The position numbers and the translations under genes were made by a program. A DNA stretch of 64,000 nt from Synechococcales cyanobacterium C42_A2020_086 (GTDB lineage Bacteria > Cyanobacteriota > Cyanobacteriia > Elainellales > Elainellaceae): positions 310,001 through 374,000 of the forward strand of contig JACYLU010000001.1 of assembly GCA_015272325.1 (NCBI GenBank), written 5' to 3'. Each line of letters opens with the position of its first letter. Position 1 is the stretch's first letter. Of this stretch, positions 24,724 through 34,297 are shown piece after piece. Under the pieces are notes generated by a model. It ran no database searches. It saw nothing but the letters and a program-made list of their open reading frames with translations, and was not told the DNA's origin.

Positions 24724-26211
24724 ATGACGGCTGCTCTGCCCACCCTCGATGCCTTGCGCTTCGGATTGCCCACCATCTGCGGTTGGGAAGCTGAGATCAC
24801 CTCAGTAGTCACCGAAGACCAGCCGGTATTTCTGCCAATCACAAACCTGCGCCTAGACGAGATCACGGCTGGGTTTGCTTGCGCTCTACATATGCATCAG
24901 CCTACGATTCCGGCAGGCCAGAACGGCGAGCTAATCTGCCACTTGCAATATATGTTTGAGCACCCCCATGATGGTGATAATCACAACGCAGGGGTATTTG
25001 CTTGGTGCTATAGCCGCATGGGGGAATTTATTCCTCAGCTTGTTCATGAGGGCTGCAATCCCCGCATCATGCTGGATTATTCAGGTAATTTGCTGTGGGG
25101 ATTCCAGCAAATGCAGCGCCACGATATTCTTGACGCGCTAAAACGGATTACCTGCGATCCGCAATACCAACCCTATGTCGAATGGTTAGGCACGATGTGG
25201 AGCCATGCAGTGGTGCCCTCGACGCCAATTCCCGATATCAAGCTGCACATTCAGGCGTGGCAGCATCATTTTGCAGCTATTTTCGGCTACGAGGCTCTGC
25301 GCCGGGTGAAGGGGTTTTCACCGCCAGAAATGCACCTGCCCAACCATCCCGATACGCTGTATGAATACATCAAAGCCCTGCGCGAATGTGGCTACCGCTG
25401 GCTGCTTGTGCAGGAGCATTCGGTGGAAAATCTGGATGGCTCGGGGCTATCTCAGGAGCAAAAATATATCCCCAACCGCTTGGTAGCACGCAATTCCCAA
25501 GGGGAAACAATCAGCATCACGGCGCTGATCAAAACTCAAGGATCGGATACGAAACTGGTGGCGCAGATGCAGCCCTATTTTGAAGCCAAGGGGCGGGGCA
25601 AACAAACCCTGGGAGGAGTCACCGTTCCCTCGTTGGTCAGCCAAATTGCCGACGGCGAGAATGGTGGCGTCATGATGAATGAATATCCGCGCGATCTGTT
25701 TCGGGTGTATTACGACATCCGCGAGGCGGGCGGCAGAACCGGCACCGTGCCCATAAACGGCAGCGAGTATTTAGAACTGCTAGAGGCGGCTGGGGTCGGT
25801 CCAGACCAGTATCCCCCCTGCCAGGCCGTGCAGCAACACAAGATCTGGCAGCGGGTGAACCCCGAGCACGCCACGGCAGCCGCAGTGGAGCAAACCATTG
25901 CCGAGCTGCAGCAAACTGACCCCCACTTTCACATGGAAGGTGCCTCCTGGACCAACCACCTGAGCTGGGTGAGGGGCTATGAAGAGGTCCTAGAACCCAT
26001 GAATCGTCTCAGTGCTGCCTTCCACCAAATCTATGATGCGCGAGTGCAGCAAGATCCCACCCTGACTCGAAGCCCCGATTACCAGCAGGCTCTACTCCAC
26101 AATCTGCTGCTGCAAACGAGCTGCTTCCGCTATTGGGGGCAAGGCAGTTGGACGAACTATGCCCAGGAGATTTACCGCCGAGGCTGGGATCTGCTTCAGA
26201 GGCTAGGCTAA
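24724..26211 (+). CDS. glycoside hydrolase family 57 protein
   Basis: A 495-residue cytoplasmic protein. The N-terminal ALHMHQPTIPAGQ is the HxHQP motif of GH57. ERRVKGFSPPEMHLP-type context (GFSPPEMHLP near residue 205) carries the likely catalytic glutamate. SQIADGENGGVMMNEYP (near 310) carries the aspartate/glutamate of motif 4. GH57 enzymes act on alpha-glucans (amylases, 4-alpha-glucanotransferases, branching enzymes). The length is shorter than GH57 branching enzymes and nearer to the amylase-type cyanobacterial proteins of unproven substrate. The start ATG 24724 gives MTAALPTLDALRFG. The HAD phosphatase diverges from it. Substrate cannot be settled from sequence. Confidence 0.88.
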   Translation: MTAALPTLDALRFGLPTICGWEAEITSVVTEDQPVFLPITNLRLDEITAGFACALHMHQPTIPAGQNGELICHLQYMFEHPHDGDNHNAGVFAWCYSRMGEFIPQLVHEGCNPRIMLDYSGNLLWGFQQMQRHDILDALKRITCDPQYQPYVEWLGTMWSHAVVPSTPIPDIKLHIQAWQHHFAAIFGYEALRRVKGFSPPEMHLPNHPDTLYEYIKALRECGYRWLLVQEHSVENLDGSGLSQEQKYIPNRLVARNSQGETISITALIKTQGSDTKLVAQMQPYFEAKGRGKQTLGGVTVPSLVSQIADGENGGVMMNEYPRDLFRVYYDIREAGGRTGTVPINGSEYLELLEAAGVGPDQYPPCQAVQQHKIWQRVNPEHATAAAVEQTIAELQQTDPHFHMEGASWTNHLSWVRGYEEVLEPMNRLSAAFHQIYDARVQQDPTLTRSPDYQQALLHNLLLQTSCFRYWGQGSWTNYAQEIYRRGWDLLQRLG

Positions 26212-26374
26212 ACCTATTCAAACACTCTCTTCCTGGCAGGAATGCCCCATGGTCGGGTTTCTACTGCTCTACCCAATGCTCTACCCAAGTGGAAGCAATG
26301 ACCGCAGCAATGACCGCTTGGATCGGGGGAAGCAGGTAGGATGGAATCAAGAACATGGTCCCAGTTGCCCCACC

Positions 26375-29300
26375 ATGAAAATTTTGCTGGTGGAAGATGA
26401 TGAGCAGACTGCAGCGCTGGTTGCTTCAGCACTGACGCTGGATCGTCATGTCGTCAACATTGCAACCGATGGGCAAATTGGTCTCGAGTTGGCGGAAACC
26501 TATGCTTACGACCTCATCTTGCTGGATGTGCAGTTGCCCAAGGTCGATGGTGTTACTGTGTGTCGGCAGTTACGCTCACAGGGGCACACGACGCCAATTC
26601 TGCTGCTGACCGCTCGCAATCAGCCGAGTGACAAAATCAAGGGGCTAGATGCGGGTGCCGATGATTATGTCGTTAAGCCCTTTGACCTAGATGAACTCAA
26701 AGCCCGGGTGCGGGCCCTGCTGCGGCGAGGTACCTCCTCGACCTTGCCAGTATTAACCTGGGAACACCTACAGCTCGATCCCAATGCCGGAGAGGTTCGC
26801 TACAACGGCAAGTTGCTGCCGCTAACCCGCAAGGAATACTGTCTGCTAGAGCTGTTTTTGCGGCATCCACAGCGGGTATTTAGCCGCAATATCATTATTG
26901 ACCGCCTTTGGTCGGCTGAAGATTCGCCGTTAGAAAGCGCTGTTACAACCCACATCAAGGATCTGCGCCGCAAGCTGAAAGCCGGCGGTTTAACAACCGA
27001 GCTGATCGAAACGGTCTATGGGCTGGGCTATCGCCTGAAGCCACCCCCAACAACCGGCTCATCCGTAGGTTTGGCTGCCGACAGACCCAACCGCTCATCA
27101 GACAGTTCAGCATCTGCCCTCGCTCAGTCGTCTGCCGATTTGCCGCCAGATCTCACGGCCGTGCAGCAGGTGCTCGCTCGCTTTCGCTCAACGCTCACCG
27201 ACCAGATTGCCGTTTTGCAGCAGTTTGGACTGGCTCTCCAGGCTGGTTCAGAAGAAGCACCGCTGCGGCAGCAGGCCCAACAGGAAGCCCACAAGCTAGC
27301 GGGTTCCCTCGGCATTTTTGGCTATCCCCAAGGCTCGGATTGGGCACGCGAGTTGGAGCAGCTACTAGCAGCAGCGGACCCCATCGAGGTGAACCGCTAC
27401 CAGCAGCTAGTGCAGGCCATCGAACAGCAGTTAGCTCAGCCGCCCCGGCCGTTGAACGCCTATCCTGATGCCACAGCCTCACCGTCTCCGGTAACCCTTG
27501 ACCCGCAGCCCGTGGTGCTAGTCGTGGATGACGACCCGCTGGTGCTTGCGCAGTTGCAGCACGAGGCCGTTGCCGCTGGTGTACAGCTTGTCGGTGCTCC
27601 CCATCCCGAGGCGGCCCGCCATTTGGTGGCTCAAATTCAGCCCAATTTGGTGCTGCTCGATCTCAACTTTGGCAATGCTCCAGAGGATGGGCTAACGCTA
27701 TTGGCCGAACTGGGGCGGCAGGATCCGGCACTGCCAGTGCTGGTCTTTACCCAGCGCAATAGCCTACTGGATCGGGTACGGGTGTCGCGCTTGGGTGGTC
27801 GTGGCTTTCTAGCCAAGTCTCTGCCGCTAGAGCAGGTCATGCAGACGATCGTGCAGGTGCTGCGGGGATCTCAGTCTGCTGCTGCTCGCGTGCTGGTGGT
27901 GGATGACGATGCCGACACCCTTGCTAGCCTGACTGAACTGTTGCAACCCTGGGGATTGCAGGTGATACCGCTGGAAGATCCGCAGCTGTTCTGGGATGTC
28001 TTAACCGCCACCGCGCCCGATCTGCTAGTGCTCGATCTTGACTTGCCCACCTTTAGTGGCATTGATCTCTGTCAGGTGGTGCGGCAAGACCCCCAATGGG
28101 GTAATCTACCCATCCTCATGGCTACCACCCACACCGATGCCACCACGATTCAACAGGTGTTTGCCGCCGGTGCCGATGACTTCATTGCTAAGCCTATGGT
28201 GGGTCCAGAACTGGTGACTCGCATCACGAGCCGCATTGAGCGGGTACGGCTCCGGCAGCAGCTTGCACAGCTTGAACACGATCACCCGCTCTATTCCTCG
28301 CAACCCGATTCGATTGTGCGGCAGACGCATCAAAAATTAACCAGCGCCCTACAAGCAGCCAAAATTGGCACCTGGCAGCTCTTTTTGCCCACCGAAGAAC
28401 TGCTGGCTTCTGCCCAGTGCAAGGCCAATGTAGGATTACCCCCCGAAGCGGATTTGTCGTACTCGCGCCTATTGCAGCACATTCACCCCGAAGATCGAGA
28501 ACGAGTGCAGCAGCTAATACGGCAGTCCTTACTGACCCAAACGGATTACAAGGCTGAGTACCGCTGTATCTGGCCCGATGGCAGTCTGCACTGGGTTCTG
28601 GCATCCGGGCACCCCACCTACGCCGAGGACGGTACGGCGATCCGGATGGACGGCATCACCCTCGATATTACCGATCGCAAGCAGGCGGAAGCAGCACTTC
28701 AGGATCTCCTAGAGCGCTTTGAGCTGGTAACACGCGGCTCCCAGGATGGCATTTGGGAAGTTCGCTATACCTCTTGGGACGATCTGGGCGATCCGCAGCG
28801 GGAAGTCTACTACTCGCCTCGACTCCGGGAACTGCTGGGCTACAGCGAGCAGGAATTGCTGAATACACCGGAGAGCTATCTTTCGCGAATCCACCCCGAT
28901 GATCTCCAACGAGTGATGGAGGCGGTGCGGGCCCACCTGTTCGAGCGCGCTCCCTACCAGGATGTGGAGCACCGAATGTTGACTGCTTCTGGCGAGTATC
29001 GCTGGGTGAGTGCTCGCGGTCAGGCGCTCTGGGCAGAAGATGGTCAGCCGCTGCGATTTGCTGGCTCGGTGCGCGACATCACCGATCGGCGGCAGGTAGA
29101 GGCAGAACTGCGCCAAGCTAAAGTGGAACTAGAAGCGCGCGTGGCCGAGCGAACGGCCGAGCTACAGCAGGGGTTGGCCCGCTTGCAGCAAGCTCAAGCC
29201 GAAACTCAGAAATTCATCTGCCTGATTGAAAGCAGTAATGACTTTATCGGCATAGCCTCTCTGGAGGGACAGGCACTCTATGTGAACAAAGCCGGACAAA

Positions 29301-30670
29301 TGCTCGTTGGGCTAGAGGGAGACGAAGCGGTGCGTTGCACCCACATCAGCGATTACTTTCTGCCCGACGATCTGGAGGAGTTTCAAACGCAAATTCTGCC
29401 GACGGCAATGCAGCAAGGGCGCTGGGTCGGGGAGTATCGCTTCCGTCACTTCCAAACGGGCGAGCCAATTCCTGTCCACTACAACTTTTTCACGGTCCGC
29501 GATGAAACAGGGCAGCCCATTGCACTGGCAACGGTGACGCAAGATATTCGCCATCGCAAACAGGCGGAAGCTGCCCTACGCGAGAGCGAAGCCAAATTCC
29601 GCTCCCTGAGCGAGTGCTCTCCGATTGGCATTTTCATGACCGATGTGCAGGGTGAGGTGATCTACATCAATCCCCGCATTCAGGAAATTTGCGGCTGCAG
29701 CTATGAGCAATCCCTAGGGAGTGGCTGGCTGCAGTGTATCCATCCCGACGAGCGAGACGCGGTTGCGGCTCAGTGGTACCAAGCCATCCGAGAGCAGCGG
29801 CGGTATGTGAATGTGGAGCGGTATCTGCATCGGGACGGTACCATCCGCTGTGGCCAGGTGCAAACGGCTCCCATCTTTGCAGCCGATGGAGGGCTGATTG
29901 GTTACGTCGGTACCGTAGAAGATATCACCGAAAGCCGCGCCATTGAGCAAATCAAAAACGAATTTATTTCTGTGGTGAGTCATGAGCTGCGGACGCCACT
30001 CACCTCGATCCACGGGTCGCTGGGGCTGCTCGCTAGCGGCATTTACGATGACAAGCCAGACAAAGCCCGCCGCATGATCGAAATCGCCGTTGCCGATACT
30101 GACCGACTAGTGCGTCTCGTCAACGATATTCTCGACCTCGAGCGCCTCGAATCGGGCAAAGTGGTGCTGGAAAAACAGAGCTGTGATGTGTTTGGGCTAA
30201 TGCAGCGCTCGGTCGAGGCAATGCACGCAATCGCGCAATCGGCGCATATTACTCTGTCGATAACTCCCGTCACGGCTCAGGTGTGGGCCAACCCCGACGC
30301 CATTATTCAAACCCTGACCAATTTGCTCAGCAACGCGATTAAGTTTTCTCCTGCCTACACCACCGTTTGGCTGACCGCCGAACCAATAACCACCTCACTG
30401 TTGCCAGCACTTGCCCCAGTACCTTACGTGCGGTTTGCCGTTCGCGATCAGGGGCGTGGCATTCCGCCTGATAAACTAGAAACGATCTTTGGGCGCTTTC
30501 AGCAGGTTGACGCTTCCGATTCTCGACAGAAAGGAGGCACTGGCCTCGGTCTGGCGATCTGCCAAAGCATTGTGCAGCAGCACAACGGGCAAATCTGGGC
30601 CGAACGCAATCCCGATTCGGGCAGCACGTTTTACTTCACACTTCCCAGTTTGCCGAGTGAGGCGTCCTAA
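26375..30670 (+). CDS. giant hybrid response regulator/sensor kinase (REC-wHTH-Hpt-REC-REC-PAS-HK)
   Basis: A 1431-residue cytoplasmic protein that joins a whole phosphorelay. In order: receiver 1 (D51 in LILLDVQLPKVDG, K101), an OmpR-type winged helix (about 125-225), Hpt (histidine in AHKLAGSLGIFGY, about 255-345), and receiver 2 (VLLDLNFG, FLAKS). Receiver 3 (LVLDLDLPTFSG, IAKPM) ends near 630. At least four PAS/PAC modules follow (VDGITLDITDRK, SVRDITDRR, TVTQDIRHRK, TVEDITESR). Last come HisKA (FISVVSHELRTPLTSIHG) and HATPase (NAIKFSP, DQGRGIPPDK, GGTGLGLAI). The start is put at ATG 26375 (MKILLVEDDEQTAA), the normal OmpR start; ATG 26249 would add 42 unrelated residues. A single-domain receiver follows 104 bp downstream and is the likely partner. 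Confidence 0.93.
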   Translation: MKILLVEDDEQTAALVASALTLDRHVVNIATDGQIGLELAETYAYDLILLDVQLPKVDGVTVCRQLRSQGHTTPILLLTARNQPSDKIKGLDAGADDYVVKPFDLDELKARVRALLRRGTSSTLPVLTWEHLQLDPNAGEVRYNGKLLPLTRKEYCLLELFLRHPQRVFSRNIIIDRLWSAEDSPLESAVTTHIKDLRRKLKAGGLTTELIETVYGLGYRLKPPPTTGSSVGLAADRPNRSSDSSASALAQSSADLPPDLTAVQQVLARFRSTLTDQIAVLQQFGLALQAGSEEAPLRQQAQQEAHKLAGSLGIFGYPQGSDWARELEQLLAAADPIEVNRYQQLVQAIEQQLAQPPRPLNAYPDATASPSPVTLDPQPVVLVVDDDPLVLAQLQHEAVAAGVQLVGAPHPEAARHLVAQIQPNLVLLDLNFGNAPEDGLTLLAELGRQDPALPVLVFTQRNSLLDRVRVSRLGGRGFLAKSLPLEQVMQTIVQVLRGSQSAAARVLVVDDDADTLASLTELLQPWGLQVIPLEDPQLFWDVLTATAPDLLVLDLDLPTFSGIDLCQVVRQDPQWGNLPILMATTHTDATTIQQVFAAGADDFIAKPMVGPELVTRITSRIERVRLRQQLAQLEHDHPLYSSQPDSIVRQTHQKLTSALQAAKIGTWQLFLPTEELLASAQCKANVGLPPEADLSYSRLLQHIHPEDRERVQQLIRQSLLTQTDYKAEYRCIWPDGSLHWVLASGHPTYAEDGTAIRMDGITLDITDRKQAEAALQDLLERFELVTRGSQDGIWEVRYTSWDDLGDPQREVYYSPRLRELLGYSEQELLNTPESYLSRIHPDDLQRVMEAVRAHLFERAPYQDVEHRMLTASGEYRWVSARGQALWAEDGQPLRFAGSVRDITDRRQVEAELRQAKVELEARVAERTAELQQGLARLQQAQAETQKFICLIESSNDFIGIASLEGQALYVNKAGQMLVGLEGDEAVRCTHISDYFLPDDLEEFQTQILPTAMQQGRWVGEYRFRHFQTGEPIPVHYNFFTVRDETGQPIALATVTQDIRHRKQAEAALRESEAKFRSLSECSPIGIFMTDVQGEVIYINPRIQEICGCSYEQSLGSGWLQCIHPDERDAVAAQWYQAIREQRRYVNVERYLHRDGTIRCGQVQTAPIFAADGGLIGYVGTVEDITESRAIEQIKNEFISVVSHELRTPLTSIHGSLGLLASGIYDDKPDKARRMIEIAVADTDRLVRLVNDILDLERLESGKVVLEKQSCDVFGLMQRSVEAMHAIAQSAHITLSITPVTAQVWANPDAIIQTLTNLLSNAIKFSPAYTTVWLTAEPITTSLLPALAPVPYVRFAVRDQGRGIPPDKLETIFGRFQQVDASDSRQKGGTGLGLAICQSIVQQHNGQIWAERNPDSGSTFYFTLPSLPSEAS

Positions 30671-30774
30671 ACCGCAGAGGACTAAACCGTAGAAGACCTA
30701 GAAGGTAGGTTTACCCCAATGGAGGATTTCCCGAGAACGCTTTCCAGTTTCGTTCGGGGTAGGAGTGCTGAGCG

Positions 30775-31161
30775 ATGACCGCACAACGAATCGCCAAACG
30801 AATTTTGATCATCGACGACGAGGAACGCATCCGCGAGGTGGTTCGTGCGTGTTTAGAAGACTTGGGCGGCTGGCAGACCCTCACCGCTGCCTCGGGCGAA
30901 GAAGGCTGGCAACAGGCAACCCGCGAACCCCTCGATGCGATTCTGCTAGATGTGTCTATGCCCGATCTAGACGGCATTACCTTGTTTCATCGGCTGCATG
31001 CCCATCCGGCAACTAGCGCCATTCCCGTTGTTCTGCTGACGGCCAAGGTGCTGCCCGACGACAAAGCCCAGTTTGCGCAGCTCGGCATTGCCGGCATCAT
31101 CACCAAACCGTTTGACCCAATGCGCCTCGTGCCGGACATCGCAGCGCTCTTGCAGTGGTAG
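30775..31161 (+). CDS. single-domain response regulator (CheY-like)
   Basis: A 128-residue stand-alone receiver. The acidic pair is in ILIIDDEERIR, the phosphoacceptor is D59 in AILLDVSMPDLDG, the threonine in VLLTAK and the lysine in IITKPFDP. All canonical residues are present, so it should accept phosphate, most likely from the large hybrid kinase 104 bp upstream. It is closely similar to the receiver at 31876-32268, including the shared stretch EVVRACL.DLGGW, so the two arose by duplication. No output domain. Confidence 0.92.
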   Translation: MTAQRIAKRILIIDDEERIREVVRACLEDLGGWQTLTAASGEEGWQQATREPLDAILLDVSMPDLDGITLFHRLHAHPATSAIPVVLLTAKVLPDDKAQFAQLGIAGIITKPFDPMRLVPDIAALLQW

Positions 31162-31325
31162 TCGCAGCAGGCAGCCGTAACAGGCAGCCATAACACCGCC
31201 TTTGTCTTTTCATGATTTTCTTCATAAGTTCCTCACTTTCTTTGCCTAGCCTGAGGATAGCGGCACGGATGGCCCCGACCTAACTCATGCCGCGACAACC
31301 CTGATAAGGCCTGAGGAAAACCAAA

Positions 31326-31802
31326 ATGTCCACTGATTGGCAGTCTTTCCAGATGTGGCAACGCTTGCAGCAATACCTCCAAACGATAATGACTCATATG
31401 CTGCGCGATAGTTGCGAATCGACAATTTGGGTAGGAAACCAAGGTTCAACCTGGATCACGGCGATTGAAATCCAGGAAACGGCAAATGAGCTGGTGCTGC
31501 AAATCCAGATGCCACAGGTCAACATTGAAGACCTCGAGATCGAGGTGACGCAAGAGACCGCCGTGATTCGAGGACGGCAGCGTCAGTTTGACGTAGAGGG
31601 CTGCTTCCAGGCCGGTCGGTTTCAGAGTATCATTCCCTTTCCCATGCCAACCCATCCGGAAGCGATACGGGTCGAGTTTCAAGAGTCCGTGATGCGGGTC
31701 GTGCTTCCTAAGCTCGGCACTACCCAGCGCCAAAGCGTCAAGGTGAATCTTTGCTACTGCCCGGCTGCCCTACCGCAAGATAACCAGGTTGAGGCCTACT
31801 AA
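31326..31802 (+). CDS. Hsp20/alpha-crystallin small heat-shock protein
   Basis: A 158-residue chaperone of the small heat-shock family, which holds unfolding proteins in oligomers. The alpha-crystallin domain (about 42-135) has TAIEIQETANELVLQIQMP, the VTQETAVIRG strand, and the C-terminal VEFQESVMRVVLPKL that matches the usual G-VL..LPK element. The IXI-type tail motif is not obvious (a Pro-rich VNLCYCPAALP end instead). It sits between the two paired receivers, on the same strand; gaps of 164 and 73 bp allow a common transcript. Length is normal. Confidence 0.9.
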   Translation: MSTDWQSFQMWQRLQQYLQTIMTHMLRDSCESTIWVGNQGSTWITAIEIQETANELVLQIQMPQVNIEDLEIEVTQETAVIRGRQRQFDVEGCFQAGRFQSIIPFPMPTHPEAIRVEFQESVMRVVLPKLGTTQRQSVKVNLCYCPAALPQDNQVEAY

Positions 31803-31875
31803 ATAACTAAATACTAGAAAAACTAGAGAAGCTGTGACGCCCCCTTATGATTCACCCTCACTAGTCCAGGTGGCA

Positions 31876-32268
31876 ATGTCTCAAAAACGCATCCTGCTGA
31901 TTGACAACGAAACAACCGTTCGGGAGGTCGTTCGAGCTTGCCTCAAGGACTTAGGCGGTTGGGAGGTCCTAGAAGCCGCATCGCTGCAAGACGGTCTGCT
32001 CAAAGCTCGCACCGAGCAACTCGACGCTGTTGTTCTGGAATTAATGCTGCCCGAAGGATGGACGCTTCTGGCTCAACTGCATGCCGAATTCGCAACTCAG
32101 GCGATTCCTATCGTGCTGCTAACCGCTAAAGCCACCTGGATTCCGCCGCAGCAGTGGGCGCAATTCGGAGTGTGCGGAGCCATTGCTAAACCCTTCGATC
32201 CTGTCTTGCTGCCTCGCCAAATTGCGGATGCCTGCGGCTGGGAAGAAGGCATCGAAACGGTTGCATAA
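31876..32268 (+). CDS. degenerate receiver-domain protein with Glu at the phosphorylation site
   Basis: A 130-residue protein clearly homologous to the receiver at 30775-31161. Where that protein has LLDVSMPDLDG, this has VLELMLPEGW: the phosphoacceptor is Glu (E55) and the following loop is two residues shorter. The acidic pocket is DN-E (LLIDNETT) instead of DDEE. The lysine in IAKPFDP and threonine in VLLTAK are kept. It therefore probably cannot be phosphorylated in the usual way; Glu may mimic a permanently active state. The start is ATG 31876, preceded by CAGGTGG; a GTG at 31834 would add 14 residues. The stop is followed by a gene-free stretch. Confidence 0.85.
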   Translation: MSQKRILLIDNETTVREVVRACLKDLGGWEVLEAASLQDGLLKARTEQLDAVVLELMLPEGWTLLAQLHAEFATQAIPIVLLTAKATWIPPQQWAQFGVCGAIAKPFDPVLLPRQIADACGWEEGIETVA

Positions 32269-32679
32269 CGTTGCATAACCCAATGCATAAACCAGCTCCC
32301 GTCTCGTCTAAAGCCGATATTCCCGCCGATAGTTCTAATGGCAGTCCTCATGTAAAGTCCTCATGTAATAAACTGCGCCACGCAACCCTCGATTTTCTCC
32401 ACCTTTCCTCTGGTGCCGTATCATGCTTGGTTATTCTGGTGCTTTTGCCCCCTCGCTCTATCACCTCCGCCGCTATTCCCTGCCTGAGTTGAGTGATTCA
32501 GTCCGGATAGAAGGCGTGCTGCCTGTGCACCTTGTTAGGTTTGGCTTGGCAAGTGTCGTGCCTCCCTGGGATGGCGATCTCGAGATTGCCCTAGAGCGAG
32601 AGATGGGCGATCGCGGGTTGGCTCGTCGTCGAGTAAGATGCAAGGGCACCTTTGTCTGACCCCCAGGAGGGTCTGCCCC
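32269..32679. other. gene-free stretch upstream of the CpcT-like gene
   Basis: About 410 bp with a HIP1 octamer (gcgatcgc near 32609) and no recognisable gene. The frames starting at 32271 and 32423 have no family resemblance. Confidence 0.5.
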
Positions 32680-33276
32680 ATGCCGTCTTCTGCTCTAGTG
32701 ACTCTGGCTCAATGGCTGGCTGGCGAGTTCGAGAACACCGCTCAGTCTCAGGAGCAACCTGCTTGGTTTGTCCACCTACGCCTGTGGCATCGACCCCTAC
32801 CCTGGCGAGTAGACGGGAACCTGGCGCTATTTGCGGAGCAGGCGAATGTGCTCTACCTAGACCAGCCTTACCGTCAGCGCATCCTAGTGCTTCAGGAAAC
32901 CGCATCCCCAGATCAGTTGCGCGTTCAGTATTTCGCGGTGCCGTCGCCGGAGCAGGTGCGGGGTGCTGGAGCCAACCCAGCGTTGCTGCAGGCGCTCGAT
33001 CCAGCCGCTCTGGAGTATCTGCCAGGTTGTGAATTGCTTGTTACCTACACACCCGATACCTATACCGCCAAACCCCCTGCCGGAGCCAAGTGCTGCTTCC
33101 AATACAATGGAGAAACGCGCCAGGTGGTGCTGGGCTTTCAAGCTTATTCCAGCCGTTACCTCAGTTACGATCGGGGCGTGGATCCGCAAACCGGGCAGGC
33201 GCTCTGGGGGGCCATCATGGGAGCTTACGACTTTCAGAAATACCGAGATTTTGCAACCGAGCTGCCCCTGACATAA
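32680..33276 (+). CDS. CpcT/CpeT-family chromophore lyase
   Basis: A 198-residue protein of the family that attaches bilins to phycobiliprotein cysteines, for example phycocyanobilin at Cys-153 of beta-phycocyanin. Family features: N-terminal LAQWLAGEFEN, LRLWHRPLPWRVD, PYRQRILVL, LEYLPGCELLV and SYDRGVDPQTGQALWGAIMGAYDF, which match the conserved RPLPW, PYR and RG.D...WG.. elements. The ATG at 32680 has AGGAGG ten bases upstream; an upstream start at 32638 is weak. It is somewhat diverged from CpcT proper, so it may be a paralogue of unknown bilin target. It converges with the DUF3598 gene. Confidence 0.88.
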   Translation: MPSSALVTLAQWLAGEFENTAQSQEQPAWFVHLRLWHRPLPWRVDGNLALFAEQANVLYLDQPYRQRILVLQETASPDQLRVQYFAVPSPEQVRGAGANPALLQALDPAALEYLPGCELLVTYTPDTYTAKPPAGAKCCFQYNGETRQVVLGFQAYSSRYLSYDRGVDPQTGQALWGAIMGAYDFQKYRDFATELPLT

Positions 33277-33307
33277 GCACCGCTCGTTGGGAACCTTGCC
33301 TGTCGCT

Positions 33308-33334
33308 AAAAAAATCCCAGCGGTGAGGCTGGGA
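33308..33334 (-). terminator. Rho-independent terminator of the DUF3598 gene
   Basis: tcccagc/gctggga (33315-33334, 6-base loop) on the minus strand is followed by seven T (the plus-strand A-run 33308-33314). The position is about 95 bp after the DUF3598 stop. In the plus direction the T-run is missing. Confidence 0.85.
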
Positions 33335-33427
33335 CTGATGTTTAGGGTGTATTCAATACTGTCCTATTCAAGAGCTGCCGCCAGTGGTCAGGACAGAATT
33401 GTGCCGCTTGATGTCCGGGGGAACACC

Positions 33428-34297
33428 TCAGGTGATTCGATGTTCTGTAATCAGCGTCAGGCTGGACCACCCTCCCTGAGCATCGTAGCTGCGAATCATC
33501 CGCTGCCGCAGCCGATCGGTGATCAGCCAACCCGCTTCTAGGAAAAAGGGATACCCCCTGGGAATCGTCAGTGGCGTGTTCGAGGAGGCTCCCCCCGGCA
33601 GCAGCAGCACCTGCATGGGGAACCGACCTTGGTCAAAGATGAGCGTAGAACCTTCGATACGCGCTGTCGAGGCAAGCTGCATTTGGGGCGCAGTTAAGCG
33701 TTGATGCAGCCGATCACCTTCTCGCCGAATTGTGAGCGAGGTGCCATAGTAGCTCGGTGCCCGCCAGTCGGGGTACAAGGTCACCGCATCACCACGCCAC
33801 TCTCCCAGCAGGTGTTCCACCGTCAGGGGGGGACTCTCCGCCGCTGGTGTATCTTGGCGGTGTTCCCGAATCAGCGTCAGGGTAGCTAGATGGCTTTTGA
33901 GGTCAAACAACTGCACGAGGCGCAGACGGCGATCCCCCTCGATAAAGCCTAGCTCTGCCCCAAATTCCGAAAAGGGGCCAAACTGCATAGACCCTTGCGA
34001 AAAAGCCCCATTTTCAAAGAAGAGGGTGCTGCGATTGAGCGAACTGTACTCCAACTGCTTTTCATAGACTAGAGCGCCCGTGTCGGGAGCAAACTGCTGG
34101 ATCGTCTGACACAGATGCGGTGGGTTGTCCTGTCCTGCTAGGGTAACGAGGCTAGGAATGTCTTCCTGCACCTGCCCCTGCGGCGAGAAGCGGGTAAACG
34201 AGCCTTGCCAAGCGCCGAGATGTCGCAGCAAGCACTGCCACTGAGAGGTGCTGTCCTGGGAAGCTGGGTTTTGCGGAGCCGAATCAGACGGAATCAT
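33428..34297 (-). CDS. DUF3598 (lipocalin-like) protein
   Basis: A 289-residue protein of the DUF3598 family. Features: QWQCLLRHLGAWQGSFTRFSPQG at the start (WxGSFTxFSPxG is the family hallmark), FGPFSEFGAELGFIEGDRRLRLVQLFD in the middle, and LLGEWRGDAVTLYPDWR before a beta-strand-rich second half. Two beta-barrel (calycin-type) halves are likely. The function of the family is not established. The start ATG 34297 is chosen because residues upstream (to 34423) are not like the family. No signal peptide is seen, so it should be cytoplasmic. It converges with the CpcT-like gene, also of calycin fold; a good terminator follows. Confidence 0.85.
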   Translation of the reverse strand: MIPSDSAPQNPASQDSTSQWQCLLRHLGAWQGSFTRFSPQGQVQEDIPSLVTLAGQDNPPHLCQTIQQFAPDTGALVYEKQLEYSSLNRSTLFFENGAFSQGSMQFGPFSEFGAELGFIEGDRRLRLVQLFDLKSHLATLTLIREHRQDTPAAESPPLTVEHLLGEWRGDAVTLYPDWRAPSYYGTSLTIRREGDRLHQRLTAPQMQLASTARIEGSTLIFDQGRFPMQVLLLPGGASSNTPLTIPRGYPFFLEAGWLITDRLRQRMIRSYDAQGGWSSLTLITEHRIT

